A stretch of 40,821 nt of DNA from CAYVWB01 sp964455395 (GTDB lineage: Bacteria > Desulfobacterota > Desulfovibrionia > Desulfovibrionales > Desulfovibrionaceae): NCBI GenBank assembly GCA_964455395.1, contig CAYVWB010000040.1, forward strand, positions 1 through 40,821. Reading direction: 5' to 3'. The notes beneath the pieces are model-generated. The model had not been told where the DNA came from. It ran no database searches and saw nothing but the letters and a program-made list of their open reading frames with translations. This document shows positions 29,201 through 29,784 of this stretch, one piece after another. Each line of letters opens with the position of its first letter. Position 1 is the stretch's first letter. The position numbers and the translations under genes were made by a program.

Positions 29201-29772
29201 GAGGCGCTCGCAAGACCCGCGTAGGCCTCGGTGAAGGCGCGCAGGAACGGCGCCACCGAACCGCCGTCGAACAACATATGGTGGATGACGAACAGCAGGC
29301 GGCGGCCTTCGTCCTCATGGACGAGGCATGCCCGGACAAGGGGGCCTTGCTCCAGGTCGAAGGGCTGATGGACGCGCTCGCGCAGACGCCGCCGCACCAC
29401 GGTCGGCGACTCGCCGCGCAGATCCACGGTCTCCCAGGGAAGCACTGCCTCCGGTTGAGGGACGAGACGCACGCCGCGCTCGCCGCGCTCGACGACGCAC
29501 GTCAGCATGGGGATGCGCTGGAGGACACCCCCCGCAGCCTGCCGGAGGCGCTCGTTGGTGGCCCACGGCGCCACGCGCAGACACAGCGGCAGGTTGTAGG
29601 CGGTCAAGTCGGGGGTTTCCCGGTGAAGAACCCATATCCCCTGTTGAGTCTGCGTGAGCGGCGTCCCCCCGGCGGCTTCCCGTCGGGCCTTGCGCACGGC
29701 CAGCCGGCGGGCGAGTTCCTCGCGGGAGAGACCACCGTTTCGATACGCTTCGAACAACTCCACGATGGTCAT
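2287..29772 (-). CDS. Gene B: hybrid NRPS / trans-AT PKS with internal thioesterase (9161 aa)
   Basis: A single open frame from ATG at 29772 to TGA at 2287. Domain order by residue: N-terminal helices (1-35), C (36-466), A (501-1006), PCP (1031-1106), KS4 (1146-1571), KR3 (1776-2243), cMT2 (2280-2630), ACP4 (2688-2765), KS5 (2788-3195), KR4 (3440-3870), ACP5 (3910-4003), KS6 (4114-4556), ACP-like insert (4623-4700), degenerate KR5 (4925-5415), cMT3 (5440-5827), ACP6 (5860-5938), KS7 (5968-6375), KR6 (6587-7028), ACP7 (7055-7138), KS8 (7222-7656), ACP8 (7897-7977), TE (8025-8350), KS9 (8438-8863), ACP9 (9027-9103) and a short tail. The start is fixed by ATGA overlap with gene A and a GGGAG site. 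The protein takes the chain from gene A, adds glycine, extends it through four elongating PKS modules, then passes it through two non-elongating modules with a thioesterase between them. Boundaries are estimated to within about 20 residues. Confidence 0.98.
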   Translation of the reverse strand: MTIVELFEAYRNGGLSREELARRLAVRKARREAAGGTPLTQTQQGIWVLHRETPDLTAYNLPLCLRVAPWATNERLRQAAGGVLQRIPMLTCVVERGERGVRLVPQPEAVLPWETVDLRGESPTVVRRRLRERVHQPFDLEQGPLVRACLVHEDEGRRLLFVIHHMLFDGGSVAPFLRAFTEAYAGLASASHDASMADFRAFVAREQALLSGPEGARRKAFWREELGDAPPRLDWPPEAAFGRAGDASPEGETVTATVPEELRKAILAFAVSHSSYPSTVLLTAYMALLSHLAGQDEVVVGVPVNERDEPRFRELVGMCVTMLPLRGRNLREAGFGEACAAVQKTTARALANRCPFPTVARALASVGDEDRDEDLAGESEPSPMFQVAFEYQDFQAPTGLTHAQEDAPVTFLPELRQEGEYPLVLEVVAQGEHFVLHWKYDPSRLGRDCAKALATRYVRLLSQAVDAPETPLGALDVTTPAERRQLLHAWNATHAAYDETMRVHERVAAQAARRPHRVAVLFEEQTLTYGELDRRSDILATWLQRQGLGPGDLAALCVDRSLEMVVGLLAVLKAGAAYVPLDPAYPPERLRHMVEDSGTRVVLTKAALLETVGALRHPEATEAFRIVCLDTEWETIAREAHDAKRKASPRHAGGLAYVIYTSGSTGKPKGVMVPHRALTNFLQSMAKRPGLADGDTLLAVTTYSFDIAALELFLPLTVGARCRLCPEAASGDPDRLMAEIAASEATVMQATPSTWAMLVHAGWRNPEGLKILCGGEPLPPGLAQRLLDAGGIVWNCYGPTETTIWSTTKRLQPGAPVTIGAPIDNTQVYILNPHGGLAPAGSPGELCISGHGVAQGYWRQPERTAAHFVAHPFPEGDVTGDVLYRTGDLARWTPHGELEHLGRLDNVVKVRGHRIDVGDIESHLADHDAVQECVVTARMVSGTTQLVAWVVPTASDLPPDDDELRGFLRERLPAAMAPAHFAFVARFPLTPNRKVDRKTLAAATLPERPAPPVTLTEAADGRAGAASSASSTQEAVLTQVLALWRDVLRHPGVQPDDRFFTVGGDSSLAVILAERLRETFACEARAALLFKHPTPRALSRYVMRAHIARPKAAQASGTSVRQAPEQHGRASRDTRGTVGEALPAHLEDSIAIVGISCAFPGADTPQAFWRNLREGVESAESLDRAALLQAGVPQALADDPRYVARRFSMADKACFDPAFFGISRHVAAMMDVQHRQLLMHAWRALEDAGHTPQDVPDAAVFVAAGANLYQAPLARTEAAEGSDRYLAWMLAQQGSIATAISHHMGFTGPSYALHANCSSSLVAVRAACQSLRSGESRCALVGAAALFPVSPPGYLHEPGMNFASDGRCKAFDATADGMIGGEGAAVVVLKRTTQALADGDRIYALIRSVAVNNDGADKAGYYAPSVAGQAAVIEKALQESSVDPATIDYVETHGTGTALGDPVEIMALTEAYRRFTTRTGYCAIGSVKTNIGHLDTAAGLAGLIKTALSLQHAEIPPSLHCDQPNPAIDFANSPFHVARERIPWKRADHPRRAGLSSFGIGGTNTHAVLEEAPLSNSGRDDHGGPVALVLSAKTTERLKAYARELAVFLQEHAGTLHMSAAFAAVGHTLQVGRVAMEERLALLATGPLEAASLLCAHLEGGTPEGLWRGRVDRDARTLFEDDALRDATSRWLDAKRLDTLLPFWVRGGDVDWRAYHGTTPPQRISLPTYPFAKEVCLLSAHAEASVVDASAGEVTPRANSPVCASSGGGGDVLHMLAPRWEVVPAKGGAACGAPEPETLLCVGLDDDRFAALAAASSGARRLPIHPADDQATVTAALEASLRQDGVVDRVLFLAPAPGAAALEDAVHAPAASYEAGVLSLFRLVKAFVAAGYGEQPLAWTVGAVQGAAVGRGEVVRPESACVQGLAEALVGEFTGWTACVVDLEDDDTAEPGGLVRELLAAPALLAEDCSNETAAHRGGEWLRRVLTPLELPKMTTSPYREGGVYVVVGGAGGVGRAWTRRILRRHRAQVVWLGRRPENADISHALDELAAWGPRPRYMAVDATDADVLADARAAILAEHGVIHGVVHAALGAFDSRLDAMDEARFREVLAPKTTASANVATVFGQDDLDFLCFCSSLTAFGEAAGMSGYAAGCRFMDALAHRLETTRPGLATVVNWGRWRAGSGETIGDALKRRLARDGLRALDVDEALDSLERVLAASPPQAAVVKTSSTLQPAMAGVRLVQFDEADPPLRGLLDDPDLGRPNAACHGGGPEAEAMATEALMRSILAVTLDDLGLLEEDVTVPGYLGKWLEASRTMLREADALPSPHCDDEGGDAPDALWREWDRTKSRLTVSDGGNAGRDDAGSLVGVMDVVERCLRALPAVLAGRRTATDALFPGGETTLVERMYRGNPLAAYFNDVTTRAVVECVATRLRREPSARVRLLEIGAGSGGVTAGLLPQLAAFGERIAEYCYTDISKAFLLHAETRFAPAYPFLHTRRFDVEHDPVTQGVAVNAYDIVLAVNVAHATKNIRRTLRNAKAALRPGGVLVLNELSASSLVSHLTFGLLEGWWLAEDPALRLPGSPGLAPASWRRVLGQEGFNPVRFPAETEHRHGLQIVLACSDGLVRREAAESAAATAPAQEHPSRADGVAGDVAAGEVAGEVAGESVPSPDSASGSASGSATRSAADAVRHALAATLKAPAESFAEDAAFAELGLDSILSIAFVNRLNAALGARLNAAALFTHASVDRLAAHLAQTFPEAVASADVAIPSAPERIFESTCEASTKPGDIAIIGMSARLPGAPDIRAFWRNLVAGRCSVGPLPEHYRDPEAIAGGYAWGGVLEDRDCFDPLFFKITPREAESMNPHQRLVLQEGWRALEDAGLNPRAMAGSRTGTFIGAEPTNYYHETFTGASEALIASRLAYFLHLRGPSLVVNTGCSSSGVAIHLACESLRNGESDLALAGGVFAVMSAKGLDALAAMGMLSPTGRCRPFDADCDGTTLAEGVALVVLKRLEDAVADGDRIDGVIAASGVNQDGASNGVTAPSGAAQEALIADVYERFGIDPERITYVEAHGTGTVLGDPVEGNALAQAFRRHTSGTRRCAVGSAKAHIGHTGAVAAAAGLVKVALSLRHKTLPALLHFNRLNPLVEFEGSPFFICSETTPWRSDPGEPRMAALNSFGHSGTNAHFVIREHCASPPRNAARDRSAEPARPRLVPLSARDPERLRAYAASLAEWLTTLLEAPTEAPVEARTHAPQLEDIAWTWQTGRPALPARAVFTVSTRDELRRRVAAFASGDDTAADAVGELSPGQTSTPTAEAPADVMRWAAEGDLARLGAHWVGGGVTPWERLAAGETPRRISAPTYPFARERYWAPHVEGARRPRPDDTPSARPLAEESSTIPGYASACHPMAPTTATPPHTATDDSERPGAASTPPASSEEVVLARPVWLARPLGTEASTPGLGARRIMLCGFDDESVEALRRCAPPATLLRVPLRDRGMDKNFAAMAEALLVMLQDVLKASGETSALLQVVIRREPSASDGGVVHSPGLAGLLGMLRSARQEQPGLGVQLLEVDHDTKGEALARLVQANAALPGEDRVRYVDGERFVEGWREVAPHEGNSTPSPWRSGGWYLLTGGAGGLGLHFAAAIAQGTPEARLVLTGRSPWSPNIEAKMTALRERSAPGVVIEYVQTDVADAAAVTHRVAELERRHGPLHGVLHCAGVTEDAFLRHKSAASLQRVLAPKVAGLVNLDRATRDCALDCFVCCASTAAVFGGVGQGDYAAANAFMAHQATAMATRRRGRVLCVDWPLWAEGGMRMASEAVEAMRERAGMTPLPTAAGVRTLERLLAQPEAEGGRVMVLHGQLETLRRVLETCGPQPPDVFCVSGASGSPESPDSHGVHDGERRDETIPTACLRTLEPAVERLLTEILGEAIRLAPARIHTEAPLEDYGLDSILVTTLNRALEERLGPLSTISKTLFFECRTLAAAAARLVRELPEACATWVDSASGNRGAVPFEQRATTHEAHADGESSTGLTDSHERPAHTTTAAAKSAPASATADGSEKSGRAETSAAYGGTAGSAAFAAVRQGDGVAFEACGSRPSAESGGRPWSGRGCEPIAIIGASGRFPMAGSLDAFWRNLAAGRDCVTTVPPERWPLEGFYRSDVQQALAEGKSYARHGGFLEDFACFDPYFFGVSPKEALNMDPQERLFLQCAWSVMEDAGYTRERVRLQHDRRVGVFAGVTKTGYSLYGPALRRAGRAVFPHTSFSAVANRVSYVLDLQGPSMPVDTMCSSSLTAIHEACAHLRQGQCDMALAGGVNLYLHPSNYVILCAMRMLSQGGACRSFGRGADGFVPGEGVAAVLLKPLARAENDGDRIHAVILGSHVNHGGKTHGFTVPDPAAQAALVRSALQNAGVSARMVSYVEAHGTGTELGDPIEVAGLAQAFRPDGVASGRCALGSVKSNLGHLEAAAGVAGLCKILLQMRHEQLAPTLHAAHPNPHIRFEETPFVLQQTLAPWPRPILEEAGRQMTVPRIAGLSSFGAGGANAHVVVQEYVPPRVETSVPVLGTNAPGQGAASIAPEMVTLSARNDAQLRDAAARLLEMISTLTTAFRPESPEALESLESLESLEAALTQAVAETLHVSPAEIDLAERFEDMGLDPLARTHVGARLETLASHASVDSIRTVLAEAESPAEAAVMLTSRQRTNAPQDTQDTVDTADAAPEAFTLHEVAFTLQTGREAMAARFGCVAHSLEELADCLREYLHDGSPGGRFWVRTGTDDADDRSGAARRMARLFSEDTETTTLLAHWARQGKHSKIVEFWVMGADVDWNALRHGPRPRPVSLPAYPFARERFWVGPAVPEDACRPTAASQAFTPSNGVTTPKPGAPGPLVAAPPASSAALTIDVDTDACPERRPENCPDADRWDGLSYLPTWRPGPAAAERADHVLKQAAPRSAWILPVSPADPEQGARDDAAAPLAKELAAALRRRLPDAQGEVVRILKMEDALERLEQGDAPPEAVYCLGAATALSGEEAARELLAEHGAGPASLARFHHGNEVGLLRLYAALRRRLEADTRIDCTIITLDAHAVSLEEAQPHGGGLAGLGYAIAQGDHRFRVRNLDVRRRDALDEQQREVMTQRILEEPAAPRGALTRLVGGQRFTQTFVPFDWGDLGRQSGLRRGGVYLVVGGAVTRHLLTRYAARVVWVGRTPADDPVLQEKLAAFDEAERPVYLQADVTEEGALAQAVDTMTERYGRLHGAFFSGLVFSFGEALHEMSEQAFMRILEVKTAGALRCVAALRSAEPDFLCFFSSGQAFAFSGAARLGAYAAAVTHSDALTEVLAQAAPFPVGVINWGFWKASFTGQTTAQASGAFGAIEDAEGFACLERFTWALRRGVMRRLLFMRATEPVRRLMEPSADHVMVLPTTEKAPRPAATAVIEPLFARRAQAVDAALIAAQRVRQEGMDQWLARRLHAVLEDMGFTLVGSPNGEAPTVEGLRERLGILPRYGRWWRECLAILDRAGLVRVEDDRVLPGVARNEPGATVVTADACAEAWGQRKKTGALTPDETAALALAETCLDALPAVTRGELPATEALFPRAALDRVGDVYGGNEAAEHHLEVLAEAVAVFVRQRLEQDPQARLRVIEIGAGTGSATAVVLPRLAPFQDHIEEYHYTDVSRAFLRHARTRFKPEYPFLTEGLWNVESHPAACGVGCGVYDVAIAANALHATQSIHETLHNVKAALAEGGLLCISEATATRVATTLTFGLLDGWWRSRDVDVRIPGSPLLTPGAWRDAMAEVGFRPFLYPDADAAWGQHVIVAQSDGLIRMPCRERTQETAARPHQTNAPPSPTSAPASEDLAAASPVLETVLRALAEAVGESPARLNAQRAFADYGLDSILGVGFMDRLNETLGTALNSAALFEYATAEKLAAHITRTCPEAAPHGGSPTNARTLARTEVPPETMDSAGSQPCSPGEIAVVGYSGQFPDAEDPEAFWANCVNGVQVVRELPASYRVGAKADSPFVWGGALADRDCFDPLFFNISPWEAASMSPHQRLILQEGWKALEHAGMNPRALADAAVGVFIGAEPSGYAHETFTGASDALIASRLSYFLDLKGPTMVVNTGCSSSAAAIHLACESLRSGESAVALAGGVFAVLHQRMLEGLGEIGMLSPTGRCAAFDADSDGTALAEAVGVVALKRLEDAEAAGDPIHGVIRCSAMNQDGASNGVTAPNGLAQEALIAGLYARRSVNPEHITYVEAHGTGTTLGDPVEANALVRAFRRFTQQRDYCAVGSAKAHMGHASASAGVVGLIKILLSLRHGVLPGMPHFTRLNPRIEFAGSAFHPLAETQPWRPAPGAPRTAALSSFGHSGANVHMVVREYASGPSAPSPPGGECVPLSAGTRASLRAGAERLLRFVRTWQAAGDPPNLAALAHTLQTGRDAMEERVAFVAETVDELAARLEDWLGDRAHPHIVPHEASELAPRDDRSAATSGAPAERASHETPGVTPLLDAAARWTRGATVDWRDLRHGPTPRRIALPGYAFAKERYWAEPAAAPSCLKTVAEAMRETQDAPAAPVGEESGEERSETATIVMAAPRWTPEELPEIASGEASGGADFLERHVILCGMDSPEGALATSGPETRRHVVRLPACANRMEAWPDALAAAETFQAAAAAVFGIIREALMASPPGASLIQTLVPAPSPEDVTGWAGLSGLLLTASQERPDCVCQLIEAPRDAAAESLCAILEECARTPDARRVRILGGRRHDFGWREVERSASAASPWRPGGAYLVTGGAGGLGLAMARRIAQEAPGARLHLVGRSAATPAMKARFHEIAELGAEDVVVRHHQADVTDAVALVALVETVERESGPLRGVIHCAGVTDDGVILRKHPDTFKKVLAPKVRGAAVLDAVTRCCPLDCFVCFGSASGALGNPGQADYAAANAWMDAFAATRNEWVRAGLRRGKTLSMDWPLWKEGGMGRDPLVLARLREQGAGALETEDGFDCLARALAGQEEQLLVLVGDETAIRRGLFARSGRDANVAQGTRAAPSDADDAITHHPETHADVALRALTKRLAETMQIPPGRLDPETPLERYGVDSISITRLHPEVEAVFGAVPKTLFYEHQTLRAAAAYLAETHPEACRGLASLQDAGCLVATPEESPELEEGTLPKASVCLRPSVNTILPQSGTTPTTGTTPTTGTASTMRTVSTTGTACASAGEQASSGILDTAEPIAIIGSAGRYPRADSLDAYWENLRAGRSCLTETPPSRWSLEAFHEPDRDRALQTMKSYVRLGGFIESFDRFDPLFFGLSPVDALHMDPQERLMVTTCWQAVEAAGYARRSLAEVAGGEVGVFIGATKMGFALHTRLGPRLEDVRLPAVSFSAMANRVSHQLNVTGPSVAVDAMCASSLTAIHEACEHIRRGECAMAVAGAVNCHLHPRNYIDLCLNRMLTHEAEIHCFAPDGAGFIPGEGVGAVVLKPLRTALADGDRIEGVIRATALRHGGGTGAYAAPNVTRQREVLERVLERAQCDPDMVDYVESAANGSAMGDAIEFEALRQVFRTRGRGEVLLGTVKPLIGHLEAAAGMSQLAKVLLQCAHRWLAPTRIDPRRLDPALRMEESPFRLVLEGEPWSTPAHRGDAPRMALINTYGAGGAYAALLLEEAPATFTPEESSTQEAASLTSSASMEAGRTPQLVLLSARTSAQLREYAEAMRAHFSHPSGDHAGDDDLADAAFTLQMGREHLRRRWACVTADRRTLLERLRACAAGEDAFGDAAALETLTASRSREALHEEAEQAAAAGDLHAVAALWRQGWDHIPWTRLHDAPRRRTRLPGYPLARRRFWYGPVPPPDAMAVSGSMTDCASPRHGDAATLPERTDDAAGSEAMAAHEAAFEKSSGKTAAGGRAEAALRDALTTMVQELLWVTDEDELDARATFQELGVDSLSAVRLVHAVSARFNVTLPETMPFDHPTISDLAAALAQRGCRLEGADAVSESPETETHLTASTSLDAETGKTSDKPKASVAGAGNGRRRQAFRTHPQAVPLQLEGAGPLLFCIHPMSGDVGLYASLAEAAGTRFRVVGIKARGLDGEAWPLDAMTTLGERYADIIQAIDPQGPHHLWGASMGGTAAFETARQLQTRGAAVGGLHLVEAPLVERDEDAVLWTTDAAQNLVMNANFLMIAMLHLDPGFRARKAAGEVSWSDLEIRLEETGLDAHALADGRGATLVQALTRAIRRRGVSREAPALAARLRAMADVHGANLRALAGYRATPLLLDELPVTLVRSRTADAVSPTVYNPDYLRAVQQAKGSMAPFFEGWRRVAPSLTTRVVEGANHFELLDGRAARHAMADMVAAAMAQAAPAPRTQLQEPAATVADGRSAPSGLSTSATRSRGGRAVAVCGVPVKDAALSTFPNAATTAAGAAVAGGAAERVTISTVMPDTTGRACSPPEPIAVVGMAGRFPGAQTANAFWDVLREGRDVYGPLPVDRGWDWEAAQDAAQRLGVTLPRRGCFLERIDAFDPLFFAIPPQEAAMLDPAERLVLEEAWKAVEDAGYAPGALAGRPWGVFCGGAGDYTLLLRDRLGVSPHVTASRIPARIAYTLNLAGPCHSVDAGCASSLAAVALACDHLAHGDCEVAIAGGAQVFSTPNMLLAGAQAGLFSPVDRSRVFDAAADGMTPGEAVAVIVLKPLRAALEDGDRIHGVIEAWGSNHNGRTNGLHAPSAKAQQALFTRVGERFGIDPATIDLVEANATGAPLGDAMEVQALTHIHGGAHGRGRRPCVLATVEHAMGHAFAASGVTRLVKILLTMRHGVIPAVHGLDRPNPAFELEEGPFVIPREATPWPREDGRPRRAVVNSFGATGVNTHMVIAEPPPPETVEDDASPVLVALSARTAAALRRRCGDMAAFLRTSSAPLAQVAATCALRRDHFKLRCAFVASDRETLADAMDAVAHQENPGGDVHIAARGENALEKLVTLARRYVQGGDLDLADHIASGARRPLSLPGYPFEARRCWVDEHAAEPDSNRPPATSTPVQANGPDVEVEAVLGALGALTGYAREELTPTTTFTRLGVDSLTAMRLLAAVGERYAVSLYATDLLDHDTAEGLAALVRSRMATPESSTAQSASASDGRQAKDSAGDVNNAEIPPERGWFAERLRAMPASLAVMSLEEARHGR
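2304..2311 (-). promoter_or_regulatory. Ribosome binding site of gene C
   Basis: On the coding strand GGAGGAGG (2311-2304) lies 6 bases before an ATG at 2297. It is inside the last codons of gene B. This site selects the 2297 start over the ATGA-type ATG at 2290, whose frame stops after ten codons. Confidence 0.85.
2465..4461 (-). other. Module 10: KS9 (non-elongating)-ACP9
   Basis: KS9 starts at EPIAVVGMAGRFPG and keeps Cys8603 in DAGCASSL. HGTGT is replaced by NATGA, with Asn8738 at the His position. The conserved Lys before the second His is also changed (VEHAMGH instead of KxxxGH). It should not condense, but may transfer the chain. It is not a close copy of KS8: the region around DRGWDWEAAQ and the C terminus GVNTHMV differ. 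The linker ends at YPFEARRCW and leads straight to ACP9 (2695-2465), with LGVDSL (about 2595). A 55-residue tail follows, ending in SLEEARHGR. Confidence 0.9.
4725..5700 (-). other. Internal thioesterase (alpha/beta hydrolase) domain between ACP8 and KS9
   Basis: Residues 8025-8350 form a type I thioesterase: FCIHPMSGD near the start (oxyanion strand), nucleophile Ser8114 in GASMGG, and His8324 in ANHFELLDG. At the family acid position, 27 residues after the Ser (the spacing of Ser80-Asp107 in surfactin TE), Glu8141 stands in LVEAP instead of Asp. The Glu-to-His gap is long, suggesting a large lid. TE domains normally end an assembly line. This one is followed in frame by KS9-ACP9 and another gene. 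It could release the chain, proofread stalled chains, or act as an acyl-transferring branching TE of the kind described in some trans-AT lines. The sequence does not decide between these. Confidence 0.88.
5845..8108 (-). other. Module 9: KS8 (non-elongating)-ACP8
   Basis: KS8 starts at EPIAIIGSAGRYP and keeps the nucleophile Cys7398 in DAMCASSL. The first catalytic histidine motif HGTGT is replaced by ANGSA (residues 7533-7537), with Ala7533 at the His position. Its second His is retained in KPLIGH. The AANGS form is typical of non-elongating KSs of trans-AT systems, which move the chain without condensation. Near the C terminus GGAYAALLL replaces GGxNAH. The linker ends at YPLARRRFW and leads straight to ACP8 (6085-5845), with LGVDSL (about 5975). 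No modifying domain is present. A thioesterase domain follows ACP8. Confidence 0.9.
8159..8236 (-). repeat. 18-bp tandem repeat in the ACP7-KS8 linker
   Basis: Four 18-bp units starting at 8159, 8177, 8195 and 8213, plus a partial fifth. The third and fourth are identical (gttcccgtggtcggcgtg on the plus strand); the first two have diverged. They encode a six-residue Thr/Gly-rich repeat of the type TTGTxx. The array keeps frame and forms the spacer before KS8. Confidence 0.88.
8360..11871 (-). other. Module 8: KS7-KR6-ACP7
   Basis: KS7 starts at GEIAVVGYSGQFP, with Cys6120 in NTGCSSS, AHGTGT and KAHMGH, so it is intact. It shares motifs with KS2 and KS5. The linker ends at YAFAKERYW (about 10150). 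KR6 (10015-8690) has GGAGGLG, catalytic Ser in FGSASGALG, Tyr and Asn in DYAAAN, and TDD at the LDD position, the clearest B-type signature in the window. ACP7 has YGVDSI (about 8505). This is the last module with a fully functional KS. Predicted output is a beta-hydroxy thioester passed to KS8. Confidence 0.92.
13530..15000 (-). other. KR5: ketoreductase with deleted NADPH-binding loop (probably inactive)
   Basis: The fold is recognisable throughout, from the structural half (YLPTWRPG at about 14985) to the catalytic half. In the Rossmann loop, KR3 reads GGAGGVGRAWTRRIL but KR5 reads GGAVTRHLL (residues 5186-5194), an in-frame loss of six residues that removes the GxGxxG turn. Around the active site, SSGQAFAFSG...AYAAAV keeps Ser and Tyr, but Val replaces the Asn or Cys. 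Loss of NADPH binding, and so of beta-keto reduction, is expected. Confidence 0.83.
15675..15905 (-). other. Degenerate ACP-like insert in the KS6 post-KS linker
   Basis: Residues 4623-4700 of gene B lie between the early linker (LSARNDAQLRDAAARLLEMI) and the late linker (EVAFTLQTGREAM). They read as a carrier-protein start: LTQAVAETLHVSPAEIDL, then FEDMGLDPLARTHVGARLE. The phosphopantetheine Ser position is Pro4659 (GLDP). This is the second such insert in the window, at the same linker position as in KS3 and with low sequence identity to it. Placement is clear; its function is unknown. Confidence 0.72.
15892..15936 (-). repeat. 9-bp tandem repeat at the edge of the KS6 ACP-like insert
   Basis: Five 9-bp units, three of them identical gagcgattc on the plus strand and two diverged (aagcgcttc, aggcgattc). 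They encode a Glu-Ser-Leu repeat directly before the ACP-like insert. The array keeps frame and probably arose by slippage. Confidence 0.85.
17765..21411 (-). other. Module 6: KS5-KR4-ACP5
   Basis: KS5 starts at GDIAIIGMSARLP, with Cys2939 in NTGCSSS, AHGTGT and KAHIGH, so it is intact. It shares the FTGASEALIASRL and NTGCSSS motifs with KS2 and KS7. The linker ends at YPFARERYW (about 19660). KR4 (19455-18165) has GGAGGLG, catalytic Ser in ASTAAVFG, Tyr and Asn in DYAAAN, and an Asp in AGVTED at the B-type position. ACP5 has YGLDSI (about 17920). Nothing resembling a DH lies between the linker and the KR. Predicted output is a beta-hydroxy unit without alpha methylation. Confidence 0.92.
21480..26335 (-). 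other. Module 5: KS4-KR3-cMT2-ACP4
   Basis: KS4 starts at DSIAIVG, with Cys1317 in HANCSSS, His1453 in THGTGT and His in KTNIGH, so it is intact. It accepts the glycyl intermediate. The post-KS linker ends in an unusual YPFAKEVCLL, without the normal YW. KR3 (24445-23045) has GGAGGVG, catalytic Ser in CSSLTAFG and Tyr in GYAAGC, with Cys in the usual Asn place as in KR1. It lacks the LDD Asp. cMT2 (22935-21885) has LEIGAGSGG, NVAHAT and NELS. ACP4 has LGLDSI (about 21630). No dehydratase is present. Predicted output is an alpha-methyl, beta-hydroxy unit on glycine. Confidence 0.9.
21725..21802 (-). repeat. Short 12-bp repeats in the cMT2-ACP4 linker
   Basis: Two adjoining small arrays: gccgaaccggac repeated twice (21725-21748) plus a decayed copy, and gctacttcaccg repeated twice (21779-21802). 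They encode a Ser-Ala-Ser-Gly stretch and a Gly-Glu-Val-Ala stretch in the linker just before ACP4. They keep frame and look like slippage products that lengthen a flexible spacer. Confidence 0.75.
26455..29665 (-). other. Module 4: C-A(Gly)-PCP, glycine-incorporating NRPS module
   Basis: The condensation domain (29665-28375) has the catalytic HHMLFDG. The adenylation domain (28270-26755) has YTSGSTGKPKG, FDIAALELF, YGPTE and the terminal Lys in NRKVDR. Aligning by eye to the GrsA pocket positions (235, 236, 239, 278, 299, 301, 322, 330, 331, 517) gives D-I-L-Q-L-G-C-I-W-K. This matches the glycine code DILQLG(L/M)IWK known from trans-AT hybrids except for Cys at position 322. The PCP (26680-26455) has the phosphopantetheine Ser in VGGDSSL. 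The module should couple the gene A polyketide to glycine as an amide. The following KS4 has HANCSSS instead of the DTMC or NTGC forms of the other elongating KSs. Confidence 0.9.
29665..29772 (-). other. N-terminal helical segment of gene B (possible docking)
   Basis: Residues 1-35 precede the first condensation motif (PLTQTQQGIW). They form a charged helical segment containing VELFEAYRNGG and REELARRLAVRK. Short helical N termini of this kind are usual on NRPS or PKS subunits that receive a chain from a separate protein. Pairing with the gene A tail is inferred from operon order and adjacency. Confidence 0.45.
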
Positions 29773-29784
29773 GCGAGCACTCCC
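29769..29784 (-). promoter_or_regulatory. Gene A/B ATGA overlap with ribosome binding site
   Basis: On the coding strand GGGAG (29784-29780) lies 7 bases before the gene B ATG (29772-29770). The gene A stop TGA (29771-29769) overlaps that start as ATGA. This supports the chosen start of gene B and suggests translational coupling of the two giant proteins. Confidence 0.8.
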